Shown one piece after another: positions 33,201-45,023 of a stretch of DNA of 64,000 nt. The notes beneath the pieces are model-generated. The model was given only the letters and a program-made list of their open reading frames with translations. It did not search any database and had not been told where the DNA came from. Positions within the stretch are counted from its first letter, which is position 1, and every line of letters begins with the position of its first letter. The stretch comes from Adiantum capillus-veneris (lineage: Eukaryota > Streptophyta > Polypodiopsida > Polypodiales > Pteridaceae): contig CM043961.1 in assembly GCA_014529385.2 (NCBI GenBank), positions 12,464,478 to 12,528,477 of the forward strand, in the 5' to 3' direction. The translations under genes were made by a program, and so were the position numbers.

Positions 33201-34680
33201 ACCTAAGTCAAGCACATATTACCATAGTAGGAATTCACTTTGCGGAAGACCAAACTATGCAAAGGATCTTGAGACTTGGAGTATTTTGGCCAACTATGAG
33301 GAGTGATGTTCGCTCTTTTGTAAAGGATTGTCCTCAATGTCAAAAACAAACACCCATACCTCATGTAACATATTTCAAATGTCACATGTTCCTAAGTGGA
33401 GTAACTATTTTGTTACTTACTTAACGAGCCGAACATTTCGTGAGGATATGAGTAAACGTCGTCAAAGAGCAATTGAAACTAAAGCAAGAGACTATGCTCT
33501 TATTGGAAACGAATTGTATTGGAGAGCTAAGGATCACGAATATATTCCGATTATAGAACAAGCACATGCTCGATTAGTTGGGGGTCACTTTTCTAGTGAG
33601 ACCACCGCAAGAGCAATATCAATGGCGGGCATATGGTGGCCAACACTTTTTGCAGATGCCAAAGAATATGTAAGAAGGTGTGATGCTTGTCAACGAGCAA
33701 AAATGCCAACACGAGTAGATAGCATGCCCTTAAGACCAATGATGGGAGCTAGAGCTTTCGCAAAATGGGGTATAGATTTTGTTGGGCCAATACAGCCACC
33801 TGCTTATAGAACCCAGGCTCAATATATAATTGTAGCTACTGACTTTTTGACTAAGTGGACCGAGGCTAAAGCAACTCAAAAGAATGATGCTAGAACCACT
33901 ACCGCATTCTTACATGAGTATGTATTCACAAGATATGGACTGCCAATAGAAATTTTTACTGATAGGGAAACTCATTTCCCTATCACTAAATGAGGTAATC
34001 AAGTATTTGCTTAATGAATTTATGATCATCCATAATAAATAAGCTCCCTATCACCCACAATCAAACGGGCAAAGCTAAGTATACGAATAAAATTCTTAGC
34101 TTGGTATTGACTAAAGTGGTTAGTTCAGGAAGGACAGACTGGGGAATGAATCTCCATGCTTCTCTATGGGCTTATCGAGTTTCATTCAAAACAGCTTTAA
34201 ATGCTATACCCTTTAACCTTGTTTATGGTCTTGATGCCATATTGCCAATAGAATTTCTATTGCTGACACTAAGAGTAGCAAAGGATCTTGAGTGGACTGG
34301 ACATGAATTGTCAGAAAGACATGAAGATTTAAAGAAGTTAGACGAGCAAAGACTAACTGTTGTAACTCACATCTATGCACAAAGCGAAAACAGAAACAGT
34401 TTTTTGATTCCCATCTAATTACAAAAATCTTCAAAAAAGGGGCGTAGTCTTAGTCTATTCCCTTAGGCAACACATTCCCAAGTTTAAGAAAAAGATAAAC
34501 GGACTGTTTATCATTGAATATGTATCTCCAAGTGGAGCAGTTAAGTTGTCCACCCTAGATGGTGAACCAATGGCTAATTGGATTAGTGGATGTCGTTTAA
34601 AGAAGTATAATTTGCCATTAACCAATGAATTGCTAGAAAGAATGCATGCAGCCAAGCAAAGAAAGATAAAACGATAACAG
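33110..34680 (+). pseudogene. Element 1 integrase with two zinc-binding modules
   Basis: Two H-H-C-C modules stand in tandem. The first (33120-33350) has G-R-L-Y-K-R, AHITIVGIHF, GVFWPTMRSDV and CPQCQK. The second (33500-33710) has G-N-E-L-Y-W-R, AHARLVGGHF, GIWWPTLFADA and CDACQRAK. Then come the catalytic core with KWGIDFVGPI (first Asp) and I-F-T-D-R-E (second Asp), and after stops H-P-Q-S-N-G-Q-A-K-Y-T-N-K, where the catalytic Glu of Q-x-E is Lys. The C-terminal part ends K-K-K-I-N-G-L-F-I-I-E-Y, GAVKLSTLDGEP and CRLKKYN (34490-34610), a normal Ty3-gypsy GPY/F-like tail. Integrase inserts the cDNA; this copy cannot because of frame breaks and the Glu change. Confidence 0.88.
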
Positions 34681-34849
34681 GTTGTTGATGAATCCCAAGA
34701 GGAAGCTTAGCTTCGAGTACCCAAAAGGAAAGCTGCTCTCAAGAATCAACAAATACCTATTCCCATCAACACTCTGGAAATAGATGACCGACAATGGTAA
34801 TTGCAAAAAGACGCAGTGTCAACATATGATGAATGGTTAGATTGAATGG

Positions 34850-35610
34850 ACCTTCGAATCAAAGTATAGCTCAACAACCATAACACAAATGCATTGGTTG
34901 ATACAGGAGCTAGAGTAAATGCACTCAGTTATTCCACGTACAAGAAGGCAACAAGTCAGTCTTTGACAATAGGAATAGCGACTACTATCAAAGGATGCAA
35001 CAAGAACCCAACACTAACATTTGGAGTAGTCAACTTGAATGTGGTAGTACATGGATGCTCATGTCCTCATCAGTTTGTATGCTAACCAGATGAGCACATG
35101 AATGAGACAATGATTCTTGAAATCTCATGGATGCAAACATACAAGGTAGTACCAAATTGGGATACAAATCATCTCAAGCTATCACCTAAAAGGAGGACAA
35201 CTCATTGTTCCAATTGCACCAAGCAAGGAGGAATGGAAAGGCAATTACCAGAAAAGCAAACCACGCATTAATCAACCTTCTCCATCCTCTCGACAAGCAA
35301 ATTATACAAGTAGCATGCAAGGAGTCAGGAAAATTTGGGTACCGAAAGCACAGCTTAAGGACAAGCCAATTCAAATCTGGGTGCCCAAAACATCATCGAA
35401 AATACTAAAGACGGTTCCAAGGGTCAAACCACAGAGACGAGCATCTCCGAGCAAGGAACCTAACATAAAATGGATTTGGAAGAAAAAGGAGCACTTATCT
35501 TCTCCGCAAACTGGAAACCAATCAAGCAATGGAGAGTTAAGTCTCAAAAACCTCAACCACACCATTCTGACCAAGACAAACCAGGATATCAATGGCGGGT
35601 AAAATCTCGA
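34850..35610 (+). pseudogene. Element 1 post-integrase ORF: second protease-like site and W-P-K repeats
   Basis: After the integrase tail the same strand continues with N-A-L-V-D-T-G-A-R-V-N-A-L-S-Y-S-T-Y (34890-34945), a retropepsin-type D-T-G-A site distinct from the D-S-G protease at 30190. Then, in shifted frames, K-I-W-V-P-K and I-Q-I-W-V-P-K (35330-35395) and W-I-W-K-K-K (35470). Element 2 has the corresponding ORF at 56733-58253. The order D-T-G domain, then repeated W-x-P-K, suggests a real third coding region conserved in this lineage. I know of no described function; capsid, accessory protease or envelope-like roles are all guesses. Confidence 0.6.
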
Positions 35611-36726
<1,116 letters not shown>

Positions 36727-36841
36727 GATTGTGTGGTACATACCCATGAGTCTCAATATCTAGGCTTGGTTCGCATCTCATCTTCCAGTTTTTTTATTGA
36801 CATCTTCAAAGTTCAAAGTTCTCTAGAGTCTGAAGACCTGA

Positions 36842-36992
<151 letters not shown>

Positions 36993-37088
36993 TTGTGATG
37001 CATACCCATGAGGCTCAATGTACAGGCTCTATCCGCATCTCATCTCCCACCTCAACAACAAGAACCTCGCCTATCCCCTCATTATAGA

Positions 37089-37447
37089 GCCTCCCATAAC
37101 CAACAAGGGCCTCAAAACATTAGCCAACATGAATGTAAGCAGATGTATATAATTAATTAGCACCCATCTGCATGAATCTCTCTCTCTATCTCTAATACAC
37201 ACATTGAGACTTGCAAATAATGTGCTTGCATTCATTTACTACACATCATCACGAGTAGAACCTCACCTATCAACTCATCACAGAGACTCCCATGACCAAC
37301 AAGGGCCTCAAAACATTAGCCAACATAAATGCAAGCAGATGTATATAACTCTAATTAGCACCCATCTGCATGAATCTCTCTCTCTATCTTTAAAATACAC
37401 ATTGAGACTTGCAATTAATGTCCTTGCATTCATTTACTACACATCAA
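37089..37447 (+). repeat. Tandem repeat, about 200-bp unit, two copies
   Basis: The block from 'ccaacaagggcctcaaaacattagcc' through 'gcattcatttactacacatca' occurs at 37098-37246 and 37295-37444 with few differences, preceded in both by 'cctcccataac/gactcccatgac'. Non-coding. Confidence 0.85.
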
Positions 37448-37513
37448 TAAGAGATATAAACACTATTTTTGACCATTAATCATGCGATGATGATGGTCCA
37501 TGTTGACATGCAG

Positions 37514-37763
37514 GCCATGTTGAAGATAAAACCCCTCAATTTTTCAAGAAAGCCTTCAAGGGTACGGTGATGCTGAGAGGAGGGTATACAAAGGAGGTAG
37601 GGATGGATGCAATCCGGGGTGGCACTTCTGACATGATTTCATAGGGGAGGCTCTTCATAGCAAATTTGGGCCATCCATTGTGATTCTCAATCAAAGAAGA
37701 GTTGAATGAGGGTGACAAGTCCACGCACTACACGCACTACCTGGACTACCCCATGATCACGCC
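37514..37763 (+). pseudogene. 12-oxophytodienoate reductase (OPR) last-exon relic
   Basis: From a CAG acceptor-like site at 37511 one frame reads F-F-K-K-A-F-K-G-T-V-M-L-R-G-G-Y, then G-M-D-A-I, D-M-I-S, G-R-L-F-I-A-N and, near the end, D-K-S-T-H-Y-T and L-D-Y-P. This is the C-terminal end of the Old Yellow Enzyme family OPR proteins (F-K-G-T-F, G-G-Y, S-Y/F-G-R-L-F-I-A-N-P-D-L, Y-T-D-Y-P), FMN enzymes reducing oxophytodienoic acid and related enones. Two in-frame stops (37642 TAG, where Tyr or Phe is usual; 37681 TGA, where Arg is usual) make it a pseudogene. No other exons are visible, so it is a fragment of a gene copy or was carried by a transposon. Confidence 0.8.
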
Positions 37764-38589
37764 TTCACAGTTTGAGCAACTAGGATACACTCTAGTAGGC
37801 ACAACACATAATCTTGACCATATTAGGCACAGAGTTGTGCAGGTGATGAAGATGAGGAAGAAGCTCCATGACCAGCCACACCTACAACATGTTGACTAAA
37901 ACTTTGCATTTGCCTAGAAAGTGAAATACTATGATCATAGGAGCCTGCAATGAATAAGCAAAGAATGAGCTAGCAGACAAGCATGTTGATGCCTTCATTT
38001 GAAGGAGAAAACAAGATCGCTGCCTTCATTCACATATAGGTTTTGATCTTACTCCATGTTTCTCAATCTATGTCCATTGCAACCTATTGTATGCAGTTTC
38101 TTAAGACGATGGGGAAATTGAGAAAATGCACGTGTTCAAAGATGTCATTGCAAGCAATAAAGTCATGCCATGCACCAGCCTCTCAAGGTCAGCAAGTACA
38201 TTATAAGTGACCTTATAGAAGAGGTTCTTTCTTTTTGGCTATGTATGGAGTGAAGGTTTCTAATCTCCAAATGCAAGCACAGTGTTTGGCCTTGCTTTTT
38301 GTATACTAAGGCAATAGGATACATGTCAACATTCTTGATAGTGGGATTTTTCAGAAGGAAAAGTGTGTAGGGAATAATTGGTCAATGTGCATGCTAGGTC
38401 CAATGTATAAGCTGCACCATTTTCCAATTGTTTAATGTGTATGCTAGGTCCAATGTATTTTGGACTACTTACAAGCTGCACAAACTTCCAATTTAGGGTG
38501 TTGTTTCTCGGGTTGCAGAGAGTGTATGTCCAACATGGGCATCACAATAAAGGTATAGGTGGACTCAAAGTGAGGAACCCTCTTCTATG
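37764..38589. other. No recognisable gene
   Basis: A short open stretch follows the OPR relic (37764-37899, ending L-Q-H-V-D) that does not belong to OPR. The rest is unassigned. Confidence 0.4.
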
Positions 38590-39090
38590 CTTGCATCTTG
38601 GGTGAGATATATACATGACAAGGTTATCACTTAGGGGCAATTCTTTGGTTCCCATGTATGTCAATGCGGTGTACCTCTAAAAGCACAAAATGTCTTTGAT
38701 AAGCTTCCCATCCATGATTATCAACAATGAAGGCCAATTCAGCTTTGCATGACATCAATAGTGTGGTTTGCACAACAATCAACTTTCTTATGAGCTTCCT
38801 ATCTAGGGAAGTTGTTTCTTGAAGTGTAATTATTGTAGTTTGTGATTAAAGGTAGGCACCCTTGGGATGTTTTTAGTGTACACAATAGATCCATGACCCC
38901 TCTCCACGTGTAATCATGTTTAGTTGCATTTTGAAGGCATGTGACACAATATACAAGAAGTTCAGATGAGGGAAAAAATTACGATGAGATTAATATGCGT
39001 GTATAGTTGAAAAGTAGAATTAGGCTTGGTAAATCTTTGGTCGACATATATGCCAAATGTGATTTGAACATAGCTGCTAATGTTTCTCTT
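38590..39090 (+). pseudogene. PPR (pentatricopeptide repeat) gene relic
   Basis: Near 38630-38720 two overlapping frames give R-G-N-S-L-V-x-M-Y-V and C-G-V-P-L-K-A-Q-N-V-F-D-K-L-P-I-H-D. Near 39016-39090 another gives R-L-G-K-S-L-V-D-I-Y-A-K-C-D-L-N-I-A-A-N-V. These are the G-N-S-L-V-D-M-Y-A-K-C-G and A-x-x-V-F-D-x-L-P motifs of PLS-class PPR proteins, which bind organelle RNA, often for editing. The spacing of the two blocks is close to a few repeat lengths (about 390 bases). Stops and shifts are frequent. No complete repeat array or C-terminal E/DYW domain was found. Confidence 0.7.
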
Positions 39091-39795
39091 CTCTGTCTGC
39101 ACAGGACAAATCACATACTACATTCATCGTGGAGAATTGTAGGATCGAGTTATGTAGATACACATTCTAATGCATAAGATTAAGGCTTGGAGAGTAAGTT
39201 CAAAGATCGCAAAGAAAGGGAGAGGACACAAGAGATATAATATTATTTTGCTGCCAGGGCAACATGTTATGTGCTAGTATTAGGCAAAAATGGGTGGGCT
39301 TAATAATGGTGGTCAAAATTGCAATTTTTGTGATCCTAAGCAATGCAAAATGTAGCTTAGGTCTAGCTATTACAAGGTTTTTGTAGGCAGATTCATGAGA
39401 GAAGAAAATTTCCTTGAGTTAAGGATAATTGAGGAATCATGATAGCGGTGATCTATGAGGCTTGCGCTTCCTCTAACCAAGTGATATAGAATGAAGCAAG
39501 AAGAGAGACGACATCCAAATTGGTAGCGGAAGTTGCTGACATGCTTTGAGAAGTTGCAGCCGAGGGCATTCATAGAGATTGGCTGATACGCGGTTTTGTT
39601 GGCAGAAGAAAATAGAAGGTGAATAGGGTAAAGGGGCCATATTTAGAACCTTTAAGCGAGGTCCTACAAATTTTTTCATTTTTTCCCTTAAAGATAAATA
39701 GGCCAGGATCTTTAAGTGTCCTAGCGTAAAAACTTTTCCCATTAAGTCTTCTGATCCAAAAAAAAAAAGACTTCAACAAATTCAAAACCATTGAA
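39091..39795. other. No recognisable gene
   Basis: Short frames on the minus strand (39370-39818) overlap one another and have no motif. Confidence 0.4.
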
Positions 39796-39797
39796 TA

Positions 39798-40113
39798 GAC
39801 CCTATAGTCAATGGTCACGCAAGGCTTAGCTATCAGTTATTTGAACAAATAACTAAGACTCATTCTTGGTCACATGCACAAAGGAGCATTACATCAGTTA
39901 CTAAGCTTACCCTTTGTAACTATGCCGATTTTGGCATATCTGTGAAGTTCAAGGCATAGTTGGTAGAATGAATGAATAACTAAGCCTCACGTGACCATGC
40001 AAGAGGCTTAGTTATTCATTTAATGCTTTGTCTGGGCATAGTTGGCATAGTTATTAATAGCTAATAACTAAGCCTCACGTGACCATGCCCTTATTGAATT
40101 GGCCAATAGGGTC
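39798..40113. mobile_element. MITE, 316 bp, TA-flanked
   Basis: The ends are inverted: GACCCTATAG at 39798 and CCAATAGGGTC ending at 40113. TA dinucleotides lie directly outside (39796-39797 and 40114-40115). The inner parts also pair (GGTCACG..GGCTTAG on one side, CTAAGCCTCACGTGACC on the other), and the phrase AACTAAGCCTCACGTGACC occurs twice in the right half (about 39982 and 40067). TA flanks fit a Stowaway/mariner-type non-autonomous element. No coding. Confidence 0.75.
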
Positions 40114-41332
40114 TACATCCAAGCTTGCCTCAAATATTCCACTTTTGTAGCAATGGAATTCAGAAAGTATTTGTAGCCTAAGTATTTTGTAGACACCTAA
40201 TGATTTGTGGGTGAATTACTCAGAATCAGTATCAACAAAGCCACACAAAGTGTTCTTCTTCAGGGTTGTCCAACAATGCAGGAGGTGAGGTTGCTCTAGC
40301 AAACCCTCACTCAGCAATTATGATTCCTCATGTGTGGTTTCTTATTTATGTAACTTGTGTTAACTGAGTCAACGTCAGTTAACAGGAGCTGCTAAAGACC
40401 GAAGATGTACGGATGCACATCAAAGATCAACAGAAAGAAGCAGTGAAGATTGGAGTTACATATTTTTCACATTTTCCCAAAATGGTCATGTATTGGAAAT
40501 TCCCGATTTATTTCAAGCCATTGTAATATTTTAATGTGTTACGGGCTCAATGGGAGTTCCAAGTTGTAAAGAACATGTCAATTAGTGTGCCTAGATTGCA
40601 GATTCAGTAAGTAGTGGAGCCCTAAAGGCCTTGGGTGCCCGGACATTGCATATTTTACCTAGGTATATAAGGCAATGTGTAAAAGAAATTAGGGTTCTCA
40701 ATCTCATTTGTTGAGAGCACTCTTTGGTTAGAGCTCTTGAGGTGTGTGACTATGGAGTCCTTAATCAAGGTGGTATTCTCAACCTCCCTAGAATCTAAAC
40801 ATGTGTATAATTGTGTAGAGACTCCACAATGACGCAATGTAATGTCAATGCAATGTTGATTCCAATGCCACGTTAATGCTATGTTAATTGCAATGCAATG
40901 TTGATGCTATGTTGCTTTGAAACTTTTCAAATTGTTCATTTTCATGCTGTCGTAAAGCCGAGATTTTCCAAATTTAATGGCATATGAAATTGATAAGTTC
41001 AATTGCTAATTGATGAATGTGCGTTGCTAATTGTGTGCCTAATTGGTCTAATTGCATGCTTGAATGGTCAATTGGAAGTGTGTGTGCACTAAAATCAAGT
41101 GTGTGTGCATTCTAATTGAGTGTGTGTATGCCTATTTTTAGGTGTGTGTGCACTATTTTGTCCTTGTTTGTGCACCTAAAAATCAATGTGTGATTAATGA
41201 TATTTCAATTGTGATGATTGATTTGTGTTGTGGTCATGCCCAACTAGAGAATTGTGAAATCACATTGTAATTTCGTCAAGATTAACCCTTTTGTGTGTGC
41301 ACCTAAAGATTGGTAAAAACTGCCAGTTATTA

Positions 41333-41333
<1 letters not shown>

Positions 41334-41422
<89 letters not shown>
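41334..41422 (+). repeat. (GT)n microsatellite, 89 bp
   Basis: Pure GT dinucleotide repeat, preceded by several shorter GTGTGTG phrases from 41090 on. Confidence 0.95.
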
Positions 41423-41423
<1 letters not shown>

Positions 41424-42467
41424 TTAAAAGTGCTCAATGTGTTTGATTGCATATTTGATGTATGTACTGACTAACTGCTGCGTTTTGGAGCTCAAAACAG
41501 TGATTTACGCACTCCAAATGCGTCAAATTTTGACCTAACTTTGCCGATTTAATTGCTTAGTTTGGATTTTATTGATGAAATTATTTGTCAATTGAATTGA
41601 TGTGCTTTTTGTGATTGTATTTGGCTGCACTAATCCTCTATGTGTGAAATTTTTTTAGAGTTTTTTTGGATACTTTTTGTAATTTTCTGGCAAATGATTG
41701 TTAATTTTTGCATTAATTTTTTCTTAATTTTGTGAAAAAGTGATAAATCTTTGCAAGCTATTTTGAATGCTTGTTTACGCCTTGATTTTGAGCCCATTTG
41801 GACTTTCGTTTGCCAAATTTTGAGCGTTTTACTATTTTCGGGGGCTGAGTCTATGATTTTGTTGAATCTGGCATTTCGGTACAAACTACTGTTTTTTGTG
41901 TGCTTATGCGTGTCGAAAGTGTTTGATTGTGATTGCCGATAATTTTTAGAGATTTCTAAAATTTCTTGGGATTTTTTTGGATTTTTCTGGCAATTTTTGG
42001 ATGATTTTTTGTGTTCTCTGGTGAATTTCAGCCTAATTTTGGCATTTTTGGACATTGAAATAAACTAGGTAAAAATGGTTTTCGAGCTTCAAACGACATC
42101 CTTGACTTTGGACACATGAACCTTACTTGTCGGATAGATCTTTACGGGCTCTTGGGATAGTTTCCTACGACATTAAAATAATTCTCTTCTTCTTTTTCCT
42201 CTGCCGGCCGTTCTCTTTGTCTCGCTCCGCATGAACACACCCCACACACACTCCAACTCTCTCCCTCTCTAACTTCCTCTCTCTCTTCTCTTACTCTCTT
42301 TCCTCCTAAAACGATATCTTTCTCTTTCTAACCCCCTCACTCTCTCTTTCTCTCTCTCTCCCACTAATGCTTATTAACACTCTCTTTCCTCCCCACCCCC
42401 TCACTCTCTCTCTAATTCCCTCTTTCTCTCTCGCAATTATTGTCTCGCTCTCTCATCCCCCTCACTC

Positions 42468-42470
<3 letters not shown>

Positions 42471-42561
<91 letters not shown>
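42471..42561 (+). repeat. (CT)n microsatellite, 91 bp
   Basis: Pure CT repeat within a CT-rich domain of several hundred bases. Confidence 0.95.
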
Positions 42562-42563
<2 letters not shown>

Positions 42564-42666
42564 CTCTGTCAGTTGTCACGCGCCCCTTTCTCTCCTTGTC
42601 CTATTCACATACACACACACACACACCCTCCCGGGCCCTCCCCTCTATTGTGTCCTCGACTTCCCC

Positions 42667-42670
<4 letters not shown>

Positions 42671-42714
<44 letters not shown>
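42671..42714 (+). repeat. (CT)n microsatellite, 44 bp
   Basis: Pure CT repeat; a CA run lies at about 42607-42626 just before it. Confidence 0.95.
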
Positions 42715-42717
<3 letters not shown>

Positions 42718-42785
42718 TGCACCCTGCTGATTCTGACTCCCTGCCTTCAACTCCTCCGTCTGCCCTGCAAGTCAACACCCATGCG

Positions 42786-42812
42786 CACACACACACACAC
42801 ACACACACACAC
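42786..42812 (+). repeat. (CA)n microsatellite, 27 bp
   Basis: Pure CA repeat. Confidence 0.9.
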
Positions 42813-43352
42813 TTCACGCTACTAACAACAGCACGCGGTACCTAGGTCTCTCTCTCTCTCTCACGCCTTCAAGTGCTCGCTGTTGCGCGTGCCAGACCCC
42901 TGCCACATCACAGACACACCTCTGTCTCTCTCTCATTATCCTGCCCTCGCGTCCACACGCCCGCCACACCCACCTTCAACTCCTGCCATCACCGCCACAA
43001 GTAAGACATGTAAAGTTTTTATTTTCAAGTAGTCGATTTAAATAAGTTACTTTCTTTTTCAAAAAAAAACTTTTAAAAAATTTACAAAAATTACAAAAAA
43101 CCTTTAAAAAACAATAAAACTAGTCTTGCTTGGTGGGCCTTGCTATGTAACATCTATAGAATATAACAAGACATATGTAAATTGACTTTTAGCAGCTAGC
43201 ACTGAAGGGAACAAGAGCAAGACTAAAGTTTTGTAATGTGAGTTGATTGTACAATTTATTAAAGGTAAGGTTGTTATAGCGTTGGACGTCCGACATGTGA
43301 GTACAGATTATCATAATAGAGTTGTTGATGTAATCATGCACATGCATTTCAT

Positions 43353-43780
43353 CTATATACATGCACCCAAGCTACAATTGATCTCATCTACGACTAGTTT
43401 TCTATCGCTAAAAATGGTGAAGAACTGAAGCAATTCAGGGTCCATTGCATGTCTTATAGAGCATGACATCTTGTACAAAGTTGCATGTAGCCAGTGGACC
43501 GAGCTTGGGATATGGCATGTGTTACAAAGTTCCCGTGTGTGACTACAAACTGGGGGTAGTTGGGCAAGATCACCAAGCAAGAGAACACATCTGTTGTTGA
43601 AGGGATCTGCCAATTTTTTTCTTGTTAAATTGATATTTTGTCTTATGATAAGGTCAAGAGTCGTTTGGGTTAACATGGATATCTCGTCTATAATTATAAT
43701 ATCTACCTCTTTTATGTCCAAATATCGCTCATCGGTCTCATGAATAGAGAGAGGATACTGTTGATTCGTGGTTGGTGTCT
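43353..43780 (-). pseudogene. PIF1-like helicase fragment (possibly from a Helitron)
   Basis: The minus strand frame from 43721 reads VDIIIIDEISMLT (Walker B with D-E), then RCVLLLGDLAQLPPV (motif III G-D-x-x-Q-L-P-P-V), then a segment resembling the region after it. These are PIF1-family DNA helicase motifs. In plants most such fragments come from Helitron Rep-helicase proteins. The Walker A segment, the Rep domain and Helitron ends are not visible, so host PIF1 origin cannot be excluded. Upstream frames to 44038 do not continue the domain. Confidence 0.75.
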
Positions 43781-43789
43781 TGAGCTGGT

Positions 43790-44929
43790 AATGGACTAAA
43801 GATACAATGCTGCTAAGCCTTGTTGTTGCCGCTCTGATGACAAAGAGCCCAACAATAATACAAAAGTGAGGGCAATTACAGGAGTGTCTATTTCATTTTT
43901 CTGTCGACCTCGTTTATCGCTATATATGTGAGGTATGCCGTCGTGCAACAAATACATATTTCTAGATGTGAGCGAAGATGTCACATTGCATGCTCCAATC
44001 TTTATACAATGCATTGATTTCAAACCATGACCTAGCATATGGACAGTAAGCTAGTTTCAAGTTGGCTGGTTGGCTGCAGTTTGATCTTTAGGTTATTGAC
44101 GCTTGGTCTATAATCTTCTAGGTCTTGAGAACTTCATACTAACACCTAATACGGAAGAAACGAGAACATATGTAGTATGACATCAATTATTTTAGACATC
44201 GTACCTAGTATGGTATAAATTATTTAGAGCTAAAGTAAAGATGCACAAGGTGAATTCACTATTGTGATACACCACATGCATTCACTACTTGTGTATTCAC
44301 TACTGTAATACATCACATACATTTGGCAAGCAACCGTATGCCAAAATCTCACGTGCAGATGTTGATCGACATTGAGTATTTAGTTCTGAAAACGAGATCC
44401 AAATAAATCAAAGCAAATGAAGTAATGCGGAAAATTCTAAACAAGCAAGTGGAAAAAGCATGAATGAATTGCAACAATAAATGAGGTGTTTTACTGACCT
44501 GCAATGTTGTACTCCTGCTTTTTGATTGTCCAATCTACAAGCCGATATGTGAGTCAAGCTACAAAAAAGCAACGTGCATAGTTAAACATATCATCTTGCA
44601 ATGAAACCTCATAGTGAAAGTGCATTGTATATTGTGCATGTCATACAGAGTTTCCATACAAAAGTATGGTGGAGAGCTGACACTGTGGTCTCTCCAAAAA
44701 ATTATAAGAAACCAAAGCCGTGCCCTGCCCCATAGCGTTTTTGTGTTGCTCCAAGCAAATGCATGTGCATGGAAAATTGGATGCAAATAACGGACCTTGC
44801 AATGTTGTTGAGATAGAGTCGCTCTTGTGCAATTGGAACGTGCAGTGTTGTGAATATATGTCCTCACTGCCATACACAAAACATGCAGATGTAACTTTAT
44901 GCTCTATGTCCTATGATCAATATTACCTT

Positions 44930-45023
<94 letters not shown>

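Larger units (their letters stand above)
40116..43352. other. Gene-free stretch with microsatellites
   Basis: 40545-40760 looks LTR-like (TATA-type 'gtatataaggc' at about 40663, then 'aattagggttctcaatc'), and its phrase 'atgggagttcca' is shared with 25870. 40840-41300 has loose repeats of 'caatgttgat' and 'gtgtgtgtgca'. 42180-42960 is extremely pyrimidine-rich. No gene seen. Confidence 0.4.
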
